Positions 7,143-14,885 of a DNA stretch of 64,000 bases are shown piece by piece. The stretch covers positions 43,350 through 107,349 of the forward strand of contig JARFPK010000001.1 in assembly GCA_029167045.1 (NCBI GenBank). The letters run 5' to 3'. The notes beneath the pieces are model-generated. The model was not told the DNA's origin and did not search any database. It saw nothing but the letters and a program-made list of their open reading frames with translations. This stretch comes from Candidatus Methanocrinis natronophilus. Lineage in GTDB: Archaea; Halobacteriota; Methanosarcinia; Methanotrichales; Methanotrichaceae. The number at the start of each line of letters is the position of its first letter. Within the stretch, counting starts at the first letter, position 1. Both the position numbers and the translations under genes were made by a program.

Positions 7143-8942
7143 TCAGAGGTAGAGGAGCTCCACCATCCATGAAGCGACGATGATGAAGATCAGGGTCATG
7201 ATCCCTCCGACCTTTAGGAAGTCTGCGCTCTTATACCCGCCGGGGGTCATCAGGAGGGCGTTTACCTGGTGGGTAGGGAGGAGGAAGGAGTTGGAGGCGG
7301 AGAGGCCGACCAGGAGGGCGAGGGCCCTTGGATCGATCCCCATCCCCTGACCCATGACCATGACGAGGGGGACGAGGAGGACGGCTGCTGCCACGTTGGA
7401 TATGAAGAGGGTGAGGAAGGTGGTGAGGGCCGCCACGGCGATGAGGGCGACTATGGGAGGAGATCCCTCGAGAAGGTTCATCAACGCCGTCGCCGCGAAC
7501 CCGGCAGCACCGCTCTCCTCCATGGCTATCCCCAGGGGTATCAGCCCTGCCAGGAGGACGACGGTCCTCCAGTCTACGGCACCATACGCCTCGTCGACGG
7601 GTATCACCTTCAGAAGGACCATGGCGAAGGCGCCGGTGAGAAGGGCGATGGAGATCTGAAAGCCCGCCAGGGCCAGGGCCAGGGCCCCGAGGAAGCAGAG
7701 GGTTGCAGGGATCGCCTTCGACGGGGTCAGGCTCACCGACTCGACGGGGGTCAGAAGGACGAAGTTGCGGTCAGATCCGATCTTTCTTATCCTGTCCCAG
7801 AGGCCGTGGATGACGAAGGTATCCCCCGGGTTCAGGGGACGGTCGGCGAAGTCCTTCCTCTGCTCCTCCGTCCCGCTCAAGAGGAGGATCGGCTCGACGC
7901 CGTAATTCTTCCGTACCCCTATCTCCCTGAGGGTCTTTCCGACTATGGAAGACCGGGGACGTACGACGACCTCGGCAAAGCCCGCCTCCGCCTCGCAGAG
8001 GAGATCGCTCAGCCTGAGATCGTCGGTGATCTCCCAGAGGTCGTGCTCAGAAGAGAGCCGCTGGAGATCCCCCTTCTCCCCCAGGAGAGCCAGAACCTGG
8101 CCCGGTGAGAACCTCGTCCTCCTCCAGGGGGAGTAGATCACCTCCTCCCCCTCCACTATGGCGAGGAGGGTTACACCGTAGTTCCGCCTCATCCTGACAT
8201 CCTCCCGGGTCTTATCGACGAAGTCGCTCTTCCAGGATACGAAGTAGTACCTGACAATGGAGGGTAGCTGCCAGGTTTCAATCAGATCCACCTGGGCCTC
8301 GGAATCGGTCTTCGAACGATCGGCCTTCGGAAGGAGCCGATGGCCGTAGATCAGGAAGTATCCTATCCCGGAAGCCAGAAGGACGATCCCGATGGGGGTG
8401 ACGCTGAAGAAGCCGAAGGGCTCCTCCCCGCTCTGTACCATAAGGTCGTTGAGGACTATCAGGGGGCTGGATCCGACCATGGTCAAAGTCCCCCCCAAGA
8501 TAGCCGAGAACCCCATCGGCATCAAGAGCCTCGATGCCGGGATCCTGGTGGTCTTGGATATCCTGAGGATCGCCGGCAAGAATAGGGCTGCGGAACCGAC
8601 GTTCTGCATGAAGGCGGAGATGAACCCCACCACCGAAGACGTGACCCCAAGAAGCCTCCTCTCTTCGGACCCGGCCACCCTCATTACCGCCCTGCTGATG
8701 GCGTTGACCACCCCCGCCCTCTCCATGCCTTTGCCCAGGACCATTATGGCGGCTATGGAGATGACGGCGTTGCTCCCAAACCCCGACAACGCCTGGGATG
8801 GGGTTGCAAGGCCGGTCCAGGCGAGGAGGAGGAGGATCAGCACCGCCGCTACATCTATCCTCACCACCTCGGTGACCAGAAGGAGGACCGCCACAGCCAC
8901 CACGACGAAGGCGAGCTCGATCTCCGGGGTCATGCCGTACAT
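7143..8942 (-). CDS. SLC13-type anion permease with two RCK-C (TrkA-C) domains
   Basis: 599 residues, with about ten membrane segments in two blocks. Between them (residues about 210-395) sit two TrkA-C type ligand-binding domains, recognisable from repeats such as RSSIVGKTLREIGVRKNYG and DTFVIHGLWDRI. The N-terminal block includes GFGSNAVISIAAIMVLGKGM, and the end has LVGLSASNSFLLPTHQVNAL. This architecture is that of SLC13/DASS-like permeases, often annotated as sulfate or dicarboxylate carriers. Near a YeeE-type sulfur transporter a sulfate/sulfur-oxyanion role is plausible but unproven. It ends 4 nt from the convergent SAM-hydrolase remnant. No Shine-Dalgarno was sought beyond the ATG at 8942; ATG 8933 is an alternative. 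Confidence 0.85.
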   Translation of the reverse strand: MYGMTPEIELAFVVVAVAVLLLVTEVVRIDVAAVLILLLLAWTGLATPSQALSGFGSNAVISIAAIMVLGKGMERAGVVNAISRAVMRVAGSEERRLLGVTSSVVGFISAFMQNVGSAALFLPAILRISKTTRIPASRLLMPMGFSAILGGTLTMVGSSPLIVLNDLMVQSGEEPFGFFSVTPIGIVLLASGIGYFLIYGHRLLPKADRSKTDSEAQVDLIETWQLPSIVRYYFVSWKSDFVDKTREDVRMRRNYGVTLLAIVEGEEVIYSPWRRTRFSPGQVLALLGEKGDLQRLSSEHDLWEITDDLRLSDLLCEAEAGFAEVVVRPRSSIVGKTLREIGVRKNYGVEPILLLSGTEEQRKDFADRPLNPGDTFVIHGLWDRIRKIGSDRNFVLLTPVESVSLTPSKAIPATLCFLGALALALAGFQISIALLTGAFAMVLLKVIPVDEAYGAVDWRTVVLLAGLIPLGIAMEESGAAGFAATALMNLLEGSPPIVALIAVAALTTFLTLFISNVAAAVLLVPLVMVMGQGMGIDPRALALLVGLSASNSFLLPTHQVNALLMTPGGYKSADFLKVGGIMTLIFIIVASWMVELLYL

Positions 8943-9083
8943 TATCCACCACGCACCTTTGGAAGGTAATCTCTCATCACCGTTAATATCTCTTGGGTAG
9001 GATACCTTCGATGAGCCTACGGCGATCGACTCGATGAAGGGTTATTGAGAGCTTTTTCGGCTTGAAATCCTGGAAGTCAGATA

Positions 9084-9103
9084 CCGCGGCCTGAAGGCCG
9101 TGG
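9084..9103 (-). repeat. Terminal hairpin of IS200/IS605-type element
   Basis: Read on the minus strand, CCACGGCC-TTCA-GGCCGCGG forms an 8-position stem with one mismatch and a TTCA loop. It lies just 3' of the dead tnpB, where IS200/IS605 right-end hairpins (also the 3' part of omega RNA) are found. Two similar solo hairpins are at 12829 and 14647. Confidence 0.6.
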
Positions 9104-9117
9104 CTTGTAGCTAGGGT

Positions 9118-9386
9118 CTAGCCCGCTACGATTGGCCGGTTGACATGGGGCCTGCTACTATCAGATCTGCTGAAAGTAGCGATGGTCCTGGATGCGTTCA
9201 AATCCGCATACACTGGAAGCCGCACCTTTTAAGCTTGAACGTTCTACCGTAGCGGTTTTCCTTCTTCTGATACCCACATCGAGAAGATGTGAGCGAAGGG
9301 TATCTTGGATCTATGGCAGTGACTTTCTTTCCGATCGCTACCGTCTTATATTCTACCATGCTTCGAAGTTCTGCGAAAATCCACAT
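9118..9386 (-). pseudogene. Degenerate TnpB (IS605 OrfB) C-terminal remnant
   Basis: About 90 codons survive. FAELRSMVEYK and DPRYPSLTSSRCG, then NRYGRTFKLKRCGF, match the end of TnpB/OrfB including its zinc ribbon. The first and third zinc cysteines are lost: TCSRCG has become TSSRCG, and FKCKRC has become FKLKRC. After CGFQC a frameshift occurs; the shifted frame reads HADLNASRTIA, the usual TnpB ending, down to a TAG at 9118-9120. The N-terminal two-thirds, with the RuvC core, is missing, so no nuclease can be made. The terminal hairpin follows directly. Confidence 0.8.
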
Positions 9387-9510
9387 TACATCATATGGTT
9401 TTGATACTACCAGTTGCGACCTGATGATTCGCGTCCCTTTGAAACTTCCATGATCCGAAGGCTCATGCCCGAAGGATGCAAAACCGATTATCCCCCATTG
9501 CTGTCGTGAT

Positions 9511-9852
9511 ATGGACAGTGAAGGTATATGCTTTTTTTGGGACTTTGATCCTGTCTTTGAAACTGACATCCACAAGAAGTTCCTCTTAGCGACGGTCTTA
9601 CTTTTGGATGGGACGAAGCTCACCAAAAGGTTCAGCATGGACCTGAGATCACTTTTTGAGTTCAGAGACTGGGTCTGCGAAAACGGCTGTAAGGCTGTAG
9701 CTGTCGAGTCTACAGGAACCTACTGGGTTCTGATCTATCGCGTCTTGGAGATCCACGTTGAACTTGGCTCTTCGCTATTCCGTGTGGGTAACTTCGGGAT
9801 AGCTATTATCGGACTCAATCATGCAAATGCCTATCAGGAGAGATGCCGATAG
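9511..9852 (+). pseudogene. IS110-family transposase, N-terminal stub
   Basis: 113 codons. TDIHKKFLLATVLL and DLRSLFEFRDWVCENGCKAV, then VAVESTGTYWVLIYRVLE, match the N-terminal DEDD (RuvC-like) domain of IS110 transposases, with the first Asp and the Glu of VESTG kept. After about residue 85 the similarity ends and the reading frame runs into unrelated residues, so the rest of the DEDD domain and the C-terminal serine-containing domain are absent. It is an end fragment, not an active element. It lies back to back with the dead tnpB, showing that this gap has received several insertions. Confidence 0.75.
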
Positions 9853-9986
9853 GGCGATAGGCAGCGATATATCTCATGAAGAGTATGATTTCAGGCGATC
9901 ATTAGGTCGTTATGACCGGACCACCGGATCTGCCGCCCTTTCAGTTTACCCACACTAAACAGCGCGGATTCTTATTATTTGATAAT

Positions 9987-9997
9987 CTATTTATAGC
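9987..9997 (+). promoter_or_regulatory. Candidate TATA box upstream of the dockerin-SBP operon
   Basis: CTATTTATAGC stands in the AT-rich gap 9853-10107. A second candidate, TTTATTATAG at 10009-10018, is closer to the gene. Either would give a leader of about 70-90 nt ending in an AAGGAGA ribosome site before the ATG at 10108. Nothing else is recognised in this gap. Confidence 0.4.
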
Positions 9998-10107
9998 AAA
10001 AACAGACATTTATTATAGATCTAATATCACTGATTATGAGAAGATCCTCTTAGATCAGGCCTGAATGATATAAGAGGATAGAAGAAGGGTAAGAAGGAGA
10101 ATAGGCT

Positions 10108-11385
10108 ATGAAAGAGAAGATGCTGGCATCAATCTTGGCACTATGCCTAATGGTGGGGATATCGGCAGCGGATTTCACCCTCCACGTCTACGGCAACGCC
10201 AACATGGACGACGTCATCGACGAGAGAGATATCGAATACGCCCGAGCCATCATGGCCGGGACGGAAAGGATGACGGATCTCGCCGACGTCAACGGCGATG
10301 GTAAGGTCGACGAAGAGGACATAAGGCTGATAGAGGAGATCATTGACGGCACGGCACCGGAGATAAGGGTGATCGATTCCGACGGTAACGCCGTCGCCGT
10401 CAAGGTACCGGTGGAGAGGATCGTCATCTACAACCACCAGTGCGCTGAGATCCTCCAGATCCTCGGGGCTGAAGATCAGGTGGCCGGGGTGAGGGACACC
10501 TTCGAGAGGCAGGGGAACAGGTTCCCACAGATCAGCAAGAAGAAGAACATCGGAAGCGGTGCCGACGTGGACATCGAGGCGATCATCTCCCTCGATCCTG
10601 ATCTGATAATAGCCTACACCTTCTATCCGACCAAAGAGGACCTGGAAGCAAAGCTCCCCTCGAAGATACCCATCCTGCGGATCGACTGCGCCGGAGGAGG
10701 TCCCTGCGGGATCGACTCCATCAGGGACGGAGTATCGATCCTCGGATACCTCCTTAATGCGAGGGAGCATGCCGCAAGATACCAGGAGTGGCACGACAGG
10801 TACGTCGGTCCCGTCGAGGTCAGAACCTCCGCAATCCCCGAAGGTGAGAGGGTGAGGGTCTACCTGGAGTCCACTCCCGAGGGGTCCGAGACGATCTCCT
10901 CCCGGACCGCCATAGGAAAGAACCATCCCGCCGGAAACCTAATTGAGCTGGCGGGCGGGGTGAACATCGCCGCAGGCCAGCTCCCCCTCTACATGGACAC
11001 CGACAACGAGTACGGCGAGATCGAGACGGAGTGGGTCCTGGAGCAGAACCCCGAGGTGATCGTCGGCAGGGCGATGGGAGCTGGCGTTAGGCCCTACGAG
11101 AACGAGGACGACTCCCTCCTGCGGGCCTACTCCGATCAGATCAAAAGCCTTCCGGGGTTCGACGGTGTGGACGCGGTGAAGAACGGCCGGGTCTACATCA
11201 TCACCAACGATCACGCCGTCACCCCCAACTATCCGTCGGCGCTCCTCCTCCTGGCGAAGTGGTTCTACCCGGAGATCTTCGACGACCTGGACCCGAGAGA
11301 GGCCCACCTGGAGTACCTGGAGATGATGGGGATCTCAAAGGATGTCGCCAACAAGAACACCTACTACTATCCGGCGGTGGCTTGA
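10108..11385 (+). CDS. Dockerin-fused ABC solute-binding protein (BtuF/FepB-like), copy 1
   Basis: 425 residues. A signal peptide (about 1-21) is followed by a type I dockerin-like pair of calcium loops: GNANMDDVIDERDIEY around 29-44 and DVNGDGKVDEEDI around 60-72. Then comes a class III periplasmic-binding fold: PVERIVIYNHQCAEILQILG, SLDPDLIIAYTF, and GVDAVKNGRVYIITNDHAV near the C-terminus. Such binding proteins serve FecCD-type importers of siderophores, haem or cobamides. The N-terminal dockerin domain is an unusual addition and may anchor the protein to a surface partner; this is inference. The stop abuts the ATG of the paralogue at 11386, so they are one operon. No permease is adjacent; the closest FecCD-type ATPase is at 18357-19148. 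Confidence 0.85.
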   Translation: MKEKMLASILALCLMVGISAADFTLHVYGNANMDDVIDERDIEYARAIMAGTERMTDLADVNGDGKVDEEDIRLIEEIIDGTAPEIRVIDSDGNAVAVKVPVERIVIYNHQCAEILQILGAEDQVAGVRDTFERQGNRFPQISKKKNIGSGADVDIEAIISLDPDLIIAYTFYPTKEDLEAKLPSKIPILRIDCAGGGPCGIDSIRDGVSILGYLLNAREHAARYQEWHDRYVGPVEVRTSAIPEGERVRVYLESTPEGSETISSRTAIGKNHPAGNLIELAGGVNIAAGQLPLYMDTDNEYGEIETEWVLEQNPEVIVGRAMGAGVRPYENEDDSLLRAYSDQIKSLPGFDGVDAVKNGRVYIITNDHAVTPNYPSALLLLAKWFYPEIFDDLDPREAHLEYLEMMGISKDVANKNTYYYPAVA

Positions 11386-12756
11386 ATGATCCCAAAGATT
11401 CCGATCGATAGATTTGCTATCGTCTTAGTCGCCCTGGCTCTGGCGGCGGTGCCGGCGTCGGCAGCCCTGGGGATCTTCGGCAACGCCAACATGGACGATG
11501 TCATCGACGAGAGAGATATCGAATACCTCCGGGGGATCATCGATGGGAGATACGAGAAGACTGATCTCGCCGATGCTAATCGAGACGGCGTCATAGACGA
11601 GGAGGACATAGCCCAGATCGAGGCGATCATCAACGGTGAAGAGAAGGTCCTCTGGATCCTGGACGGAAACGGCGAGCCCGTCGCCGTCCACAAGCCCGTG
11701 GAGAGGATCGTCGTCGAGTACCTCGACAACGCGGAGCTCGTCTCCATCCTCAACTCAAAGGATAAGGTGGTGGGGGTCGACTACGCCGTCGCCAAGAGCG
11801 AAGGACAGTTCCCGGACCTCGCCAAGAGGAAGAACGTCGGCCGGATGAATGAGCCGGACTACGAGACGGTCCTCAGCACAGAACCAGACCTCCTGCTCAC
11901 CTTCTCACCCATGAACATCAAGTCCAAGGCCGATAACCTTCCGGGGGTGGACGTCGTCTTCCTCGGCCTCTACTACCCCGACCTGAAAGATCCAGCAAAC
12001 TCGAAGTACGTCGACGCAGTGAGGAAGCTCGGCTACATCCTCGACGAGAGGGAGAGGGCCGAGGAGTTCATCCACTGGAACCTGGGATGGGTGGAGGAGA
12101 TAAGGTCCAGGGCAGCCGGAGTCCCCGAGGAGGAGAGGGCTAAGGTCCTCATCTGCGCCTACCCTTACGCCCACCTGGACATCGGGACCTTCCGGACCTA
12201 CTCTATGATCGACACCCTCACCCAGATGGCGGTCCTCACCGGGGTCAAGGTGATGGCTGAGGACCTCCCCGAGTTCTTCGGATCTTCCTACAGCATTCAA
12301 GTCGATCCGGAGTGGGTGATAGAGTCGGACCCCGACTTCATATACCTCCATCTGGTGGCCCACACCTATAGCGGCCTCTCCCTGGAACCGGCTAACGGCT
12401 ACGATGCCACCGACCCTGCGGAGATAAAGGCCGCAAGGGATGCCTTCACCAGCCGGCCGGTGCTGGCGGAGATGAGGGCGGTGAAGGAAGGAAATGTCTA
12501 TCTCGGGAGCGGCTCCTTCAGAAATGACGCCACCGGCGGCCTCATCGGTGCCGCGTACATGGCAAAGGCCTTCCTCCCCGAGGTCTTCGCCGACCTCGAC
12601 CCGGAGGCGATCCACCAGGAGTACATCACCAGGTTCCTGGGTGAAGACTTCGACCTCGATCAGGGAGGGGTCTTCCTCTATCCCCCGATAGAGAAGGGCG
12701 ACGGCCAGCTGGCGGGGATCCCCGACAGGTACGCCGAGAGGCTGGCGCCAGCATGA
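11386..12756 (+). CDS. Dockerin-fused ABC solute-binding protein (BtuF/FepB-like), copy 2
   Basis: 456 residues and a clear paralogue of the preceding gene, starting at the base after its stop. The signal peptide (about 1-26) is followed by a near-identical first dockerin loop (GNANMDDVIDERDIEYLRGI) and a second loop DANRDGVIDEEDI, then the binding fold with PVERIVVEYLDNAELVSILN and VKEGNVYLGSGSF. The two mature domains differ in their ligand-pocket regions, so the two proteins probably bind different ligands or chelates. A strong hairpin terminator follows at 12763. Substrate cannot be told from sequence. Confidence 0.85.
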   Translation: MIPKIPIDRFAIVLVALALAAVPASAALGIFGNANMDDVIDERDIEYLRGIIDGRYEKTDLADANRDGVIDEEDIAQIEAIINGEEKVLWILDGNGEPVAVHKPVERIVVEYLDNAELVSILNSKDKVVGVDYAVAKSEGQFPDLAKRKNVGRMNEPDYETVLSTEPDLLLTFSPMNIKSKADNLPGVDVVFLGLYYPDLKDPANSKYVDAVRKLGYILDERERAEEFIHWNLGWVEEIRSRAAGVPEEERAKVLICAYPYAHLDIGTFRTYSMIDTLTQMAVLTGVKVMAEDLPEFFGSSYSIQVDPEWVIESDPDFIYLHLVAHTYSGLSLEPANGYDATDPAEIKAARDAFTSRPVLAEMRAVKEGNVYLGSGSFRNDATGGLIGAAYMAKAFLPEVFADLDPEAIHQEYITRFLGEDFDLDQGGVFLYPPIEKGDGQLAGIPDRYAERLAPA

Positions 12757-12762
12757 AGTCGA

Positions 12763-12800
12763 ATGCGGACCCGGGATACGGGTCCGCATAATTCTTTTAT
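12763..12800 (+). terminator. Hairpin terminator after the dockerin-SBP operon
   Basis: An 11-bp perfect stem (ATGCGGACCCG paired with CGGGTCCGCAT, loop GGATA) is followed by a T-rich run (AATTCTTTTATT), six bases after the stop of the second binding protein. Confidence 0.75.
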
Positions 12801-12828
12801 TACTTCGGGAGCGCAGAGGTCACGAATA

Positions 12829-12848
12829 CCCCGACCTTTAGGTCGGGG
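12829..12848 (+). repeat. Solo IS200/IS605-like terminal hairpin
   Basis: CCCCGACC-TTTA-GGTCGGGG is a perfect 8-bp stem with a 4-nt loop, preceded by AATA. Form and size match the hairpin beside the dead tnpB at 9084, but there is no tnpB next to it. Probably a relic of a transposon end. Confidence 0.5.
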
Positions 12849-12910
12849 ATGAAGTGAACCCTCGCCCGTTTTTCGTCCTCTTTTGAACTGATAAAACATT
12901 GATGACCGTT

Positions 12911-12918
12911 CAGCGGAA
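12911..12918 (+). repeat. Target-site duplication, left copy
   Basis: CAGCGGAA lies immediately outside the left inverted repeat of the IS; the identical octamer lies just outside the right end at 14539. Confidence 0.9.
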
Positions 12919-14538
12919 GGCACAATCTAAAAATCAAGTGATTTCGCGTTTTTGGAAATATACCGCTACTTTACTTTAACTCTCTATTTCTAAGGTCTTA
13001 TCGAACCTGAGCAAGTACAATATTATTCCAGAATAAGTTGTTCAATATAACAATATAATATCATATATTAAATATTGTGGAGATAGCGTCAGCTATAAGT
13101 TAATCATAATACTATTTTTATTAAAATAGCTTTAACCAGGATCGTGGAAAGGGGCAAACATGAATAGAGCTTCGAACAACGTTATGCCAGGCTTTCCGAA
13201 TATTCCAGCTCTCTTCAAGGCGGAGAGCTTCATTTGATCTTCTATTCCTGGAGTATGTAGCTGCTTTTTCCTGTGAGTTTTAAGGCTTGTAGAATAATAA
13301 TTTTCTATGGCGTTGTTAGTAGCAGGGGCACCATCAACGAAATAAAATGCTGTGAGGTTAGGCCATAGCTTTTCGATTCTCCTCAACCTTTTCCTCACAG
13401 CTATCTCGAAAGATTCTATTCTATCGACCAAATTATGGAAATTTTTTAACGCATCATGATAGGGTCTCTGTTCCAAATTTTGGCCTTTTCTTCTGCGTTT
13501 GAGTTTAAGGGTATGGACGAAATTTGTAAATTGCCGCTTTGCCCCTCGAAACCATTGATTATATTTTTCCTTGTCACAGACCTTCATAACCTGTTCTTCA
13601 TCCGCCAAGCGCTTGAGAAATTCAATCTCAAGGTCACGATTGTAGAAAATATTCAGCATTTCATATTTAGTCAATTCCTGTTCGATTGTTGTGTTCTTGG
13701 GAAAATCGAGAACTATAAGCTGGTTCAAGTGAAACAAGCAGAGTTGATGGGTCGCTTTGTTGCCGAAAATTTCTTCAATTATACCCTCATATCCCCTGTA
13801 TAAGTCGGTCACGATGAATATCGGTTTATCTGTGTCTAGATGTTCCTTAAAAAATTTTATTATAGTTTCGCGGTCTTTCGAGTCTGAGAGTTTTTCTGCA
13901 ATCACTTGGTTCGTTAAAGCGTCAAGAAGGGTTAACCGGTACTTCTGGTTCCTACCAGCCTTAGGATGCTGTTCATCGTAATGGACGACGCGAATATCTG
14001 CTGACTCGAATAACTTTGATCTGTCCAAAGCTTGCCTTACCATATTACGTATCGTATCCTTATCGCGGGGGATCAGGAAATTGAGTGTTGATTCGATTCC
14101 TTCATATGATACATGATGAAATCTCAATAGCTGGCAGATTTCTGAGAGAATATCGAATAGCTGTCCAGTCAGATCATCCCAAAAGCCGCTGTCCTCGGAG
14201 ACGTTTTTCCGGCAAGCAGGGCAGAGATATCTACCTACTTTAACCGTTCCGAGGTGCTCTTTGCATCGATGGTTGAAGCCGTTGTGAACCATTTGTGTAC
14301 TGCAGTCGGGGCAAAGCGGCGGTGAAGCTTTACGAAATACTCCCTTTGCAGTAAACTCATAGTCGTCGGGATACGCACCAAGGATACGGTAGAGAATTTC
14401 GCGATACGGAAAATTTATCAAGTTTAAGTGTATCTGGGTCATTGGAGGGTCACACTGGGTAGTTCTCCTCAAAGGTTAATAACTTTTGGGAGAATCTATC
14501 CAGCCTCCAACTTCATCACTGGAAAAATAGGTTGTGCC
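12919..14538 (-). mobile_element. Complete insertion sequence, 1,620 bp
   Basis: Ends are defined by imperfect inverted repeats. The left end reads GGCACAATCTA from 12919; the right end read inward on the minus strand is GGCACAACCTA from 14538. Over the first 24 bp, 18 positions agree, including a shared AGTGAT at positions 19-24. Both ends are flanked by the direct repeat CAGCGGAA. One transposase gene fills the element on the minus strand. The element is clearly more AT-rich than its surroundings, and its identical target duplications point to recent arrival. An 8-bp duplication is seen in ISL3, ISH6 and IS256-type elements; the family is not settled here. Confidence 0.92.
13132..14472 (-). 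CDS. DDE transposase of the 1,620-bp IS
   Basis: 446 residues. A zinc-finger-like N-terminal region (CPDCSTQMVHNGFNHRC and YLCPACRK) is followed by an RNase H-fold DDE core: VVHYDEQH gives the first Asp, FIVTDLYRGYEG the second, and NNAIENYYS near the C-terminus the Glu. The segment THQLCLFHLNQ between second Asp and Glu is like MULE/ISL3-type enzymes. The reading frame is intact and codon use is AT-rich compared with all flanking genes. It may start at the ATG at 14472 or at an internal ATG (MTQIHLNL, residue 11). The element looks potentially active. Confidence 0.88.
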   Translation of the reverse strand: MRRTTQCDPPMTQIHLNLINFPYREILYRILGAYPDDYEFTAKGVFRKASPPLCPDCSTQMVHNGFNHRCKEHLGTVKVGRYLCPACRKNVSEDSGFWDDLTGQLFDILSEICQLLRFHHVSYEGIESTLNFLIPRDKDTIRNMVRQALDRSKLFESADIRVVHYDEQHPKAGRNQKYRLTLLDALTNQVIAEKLSDSKDRETIIKFFKEHLDTDKPIFIVTDLYRGYEGIIEEIFGNKATHQLCLFHLNQLIVLDFPKNTTIEQELTKYEMLNIFYNRDLEIEFLKRLADEEQVMKVCDKEKYNQWFRGAKRQFTNFVHTLKLKRRRKGQNLEQRPYHDALKNFHNLVDRIESFEIAVRKRLRRIEKLWPNLTAFYFVDGAPATNNAIENYYSTSLKTHRKKQLHTPGIEDQMKLSALKRAGIFGKPGITLFEALFMFAPFHDPG

Positions 14539-14546
14539 CAGCGGAA
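14539..14546 (+). repeat. Target-site duplication, right copy
   Basis: CAGCGGAA, identical to 12911-12918, immediately outside the right inverted repeat. Confidence 0.9.
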
Positions 14547-14646
14547 ACCAAAGTAAGGTTTCAATCTTGCAAATCAGGGAATCTGGGCAACGAATACTCG
14601 AAGAGTTCTGAGATCCGGAAAACCGGGCGTGTGGCCCCGAAGCATA

Positions 14647-14666
14647 CCCCACCCTTCAGGGTGGGG
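14647..14666 (+). repeat. Solo IS200/IS605-like terminal hairpin
   Basis: CCCCACCC-TTCA-GGGTGGGG is a perfect 8-bp stem with the same TTCA loop as the tnpB-linked hairpin, preceded by CATA. The remaining gap 14473-14885 holds the right end of the IS and no gene that I can support. Confidence 0.5.
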
Positions 14667-14885
14667 TGGGCGCACGCAATTTGATTCTCCGGACCTCAGA
14701 TGTTCGTGGGCGGGAACCTATCGGATCTTCTGGGGGGGCCTCTTCTGATTGGAGGAGCAAGAGAAGGATCGATGACCGCAGCTTGGAGGGGTCGAGATAT
14801 GAGCTGATGCTTTCATTTGAAATAAGAGAGGGCCGCTCGATACCCGAGACGGCTCCTATCATGAGGGATGTGGGGCTTTCGTCCT

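Noticed and set aside
9190..9215. TGCG-TTCAAAT-CCGCA, another T-arm look-alike
   Set aside because: It codes for the HADLNA end of the tnpB remnant; no tRNA shape around it.
9084..14666. The three similar hairpins as a CRISPR array or riboswitches
   Set aside because: They are kilobases apart, with differing stems, and one is at a tnpB end; no repeat-spacer pattern exists anywhere in the window.
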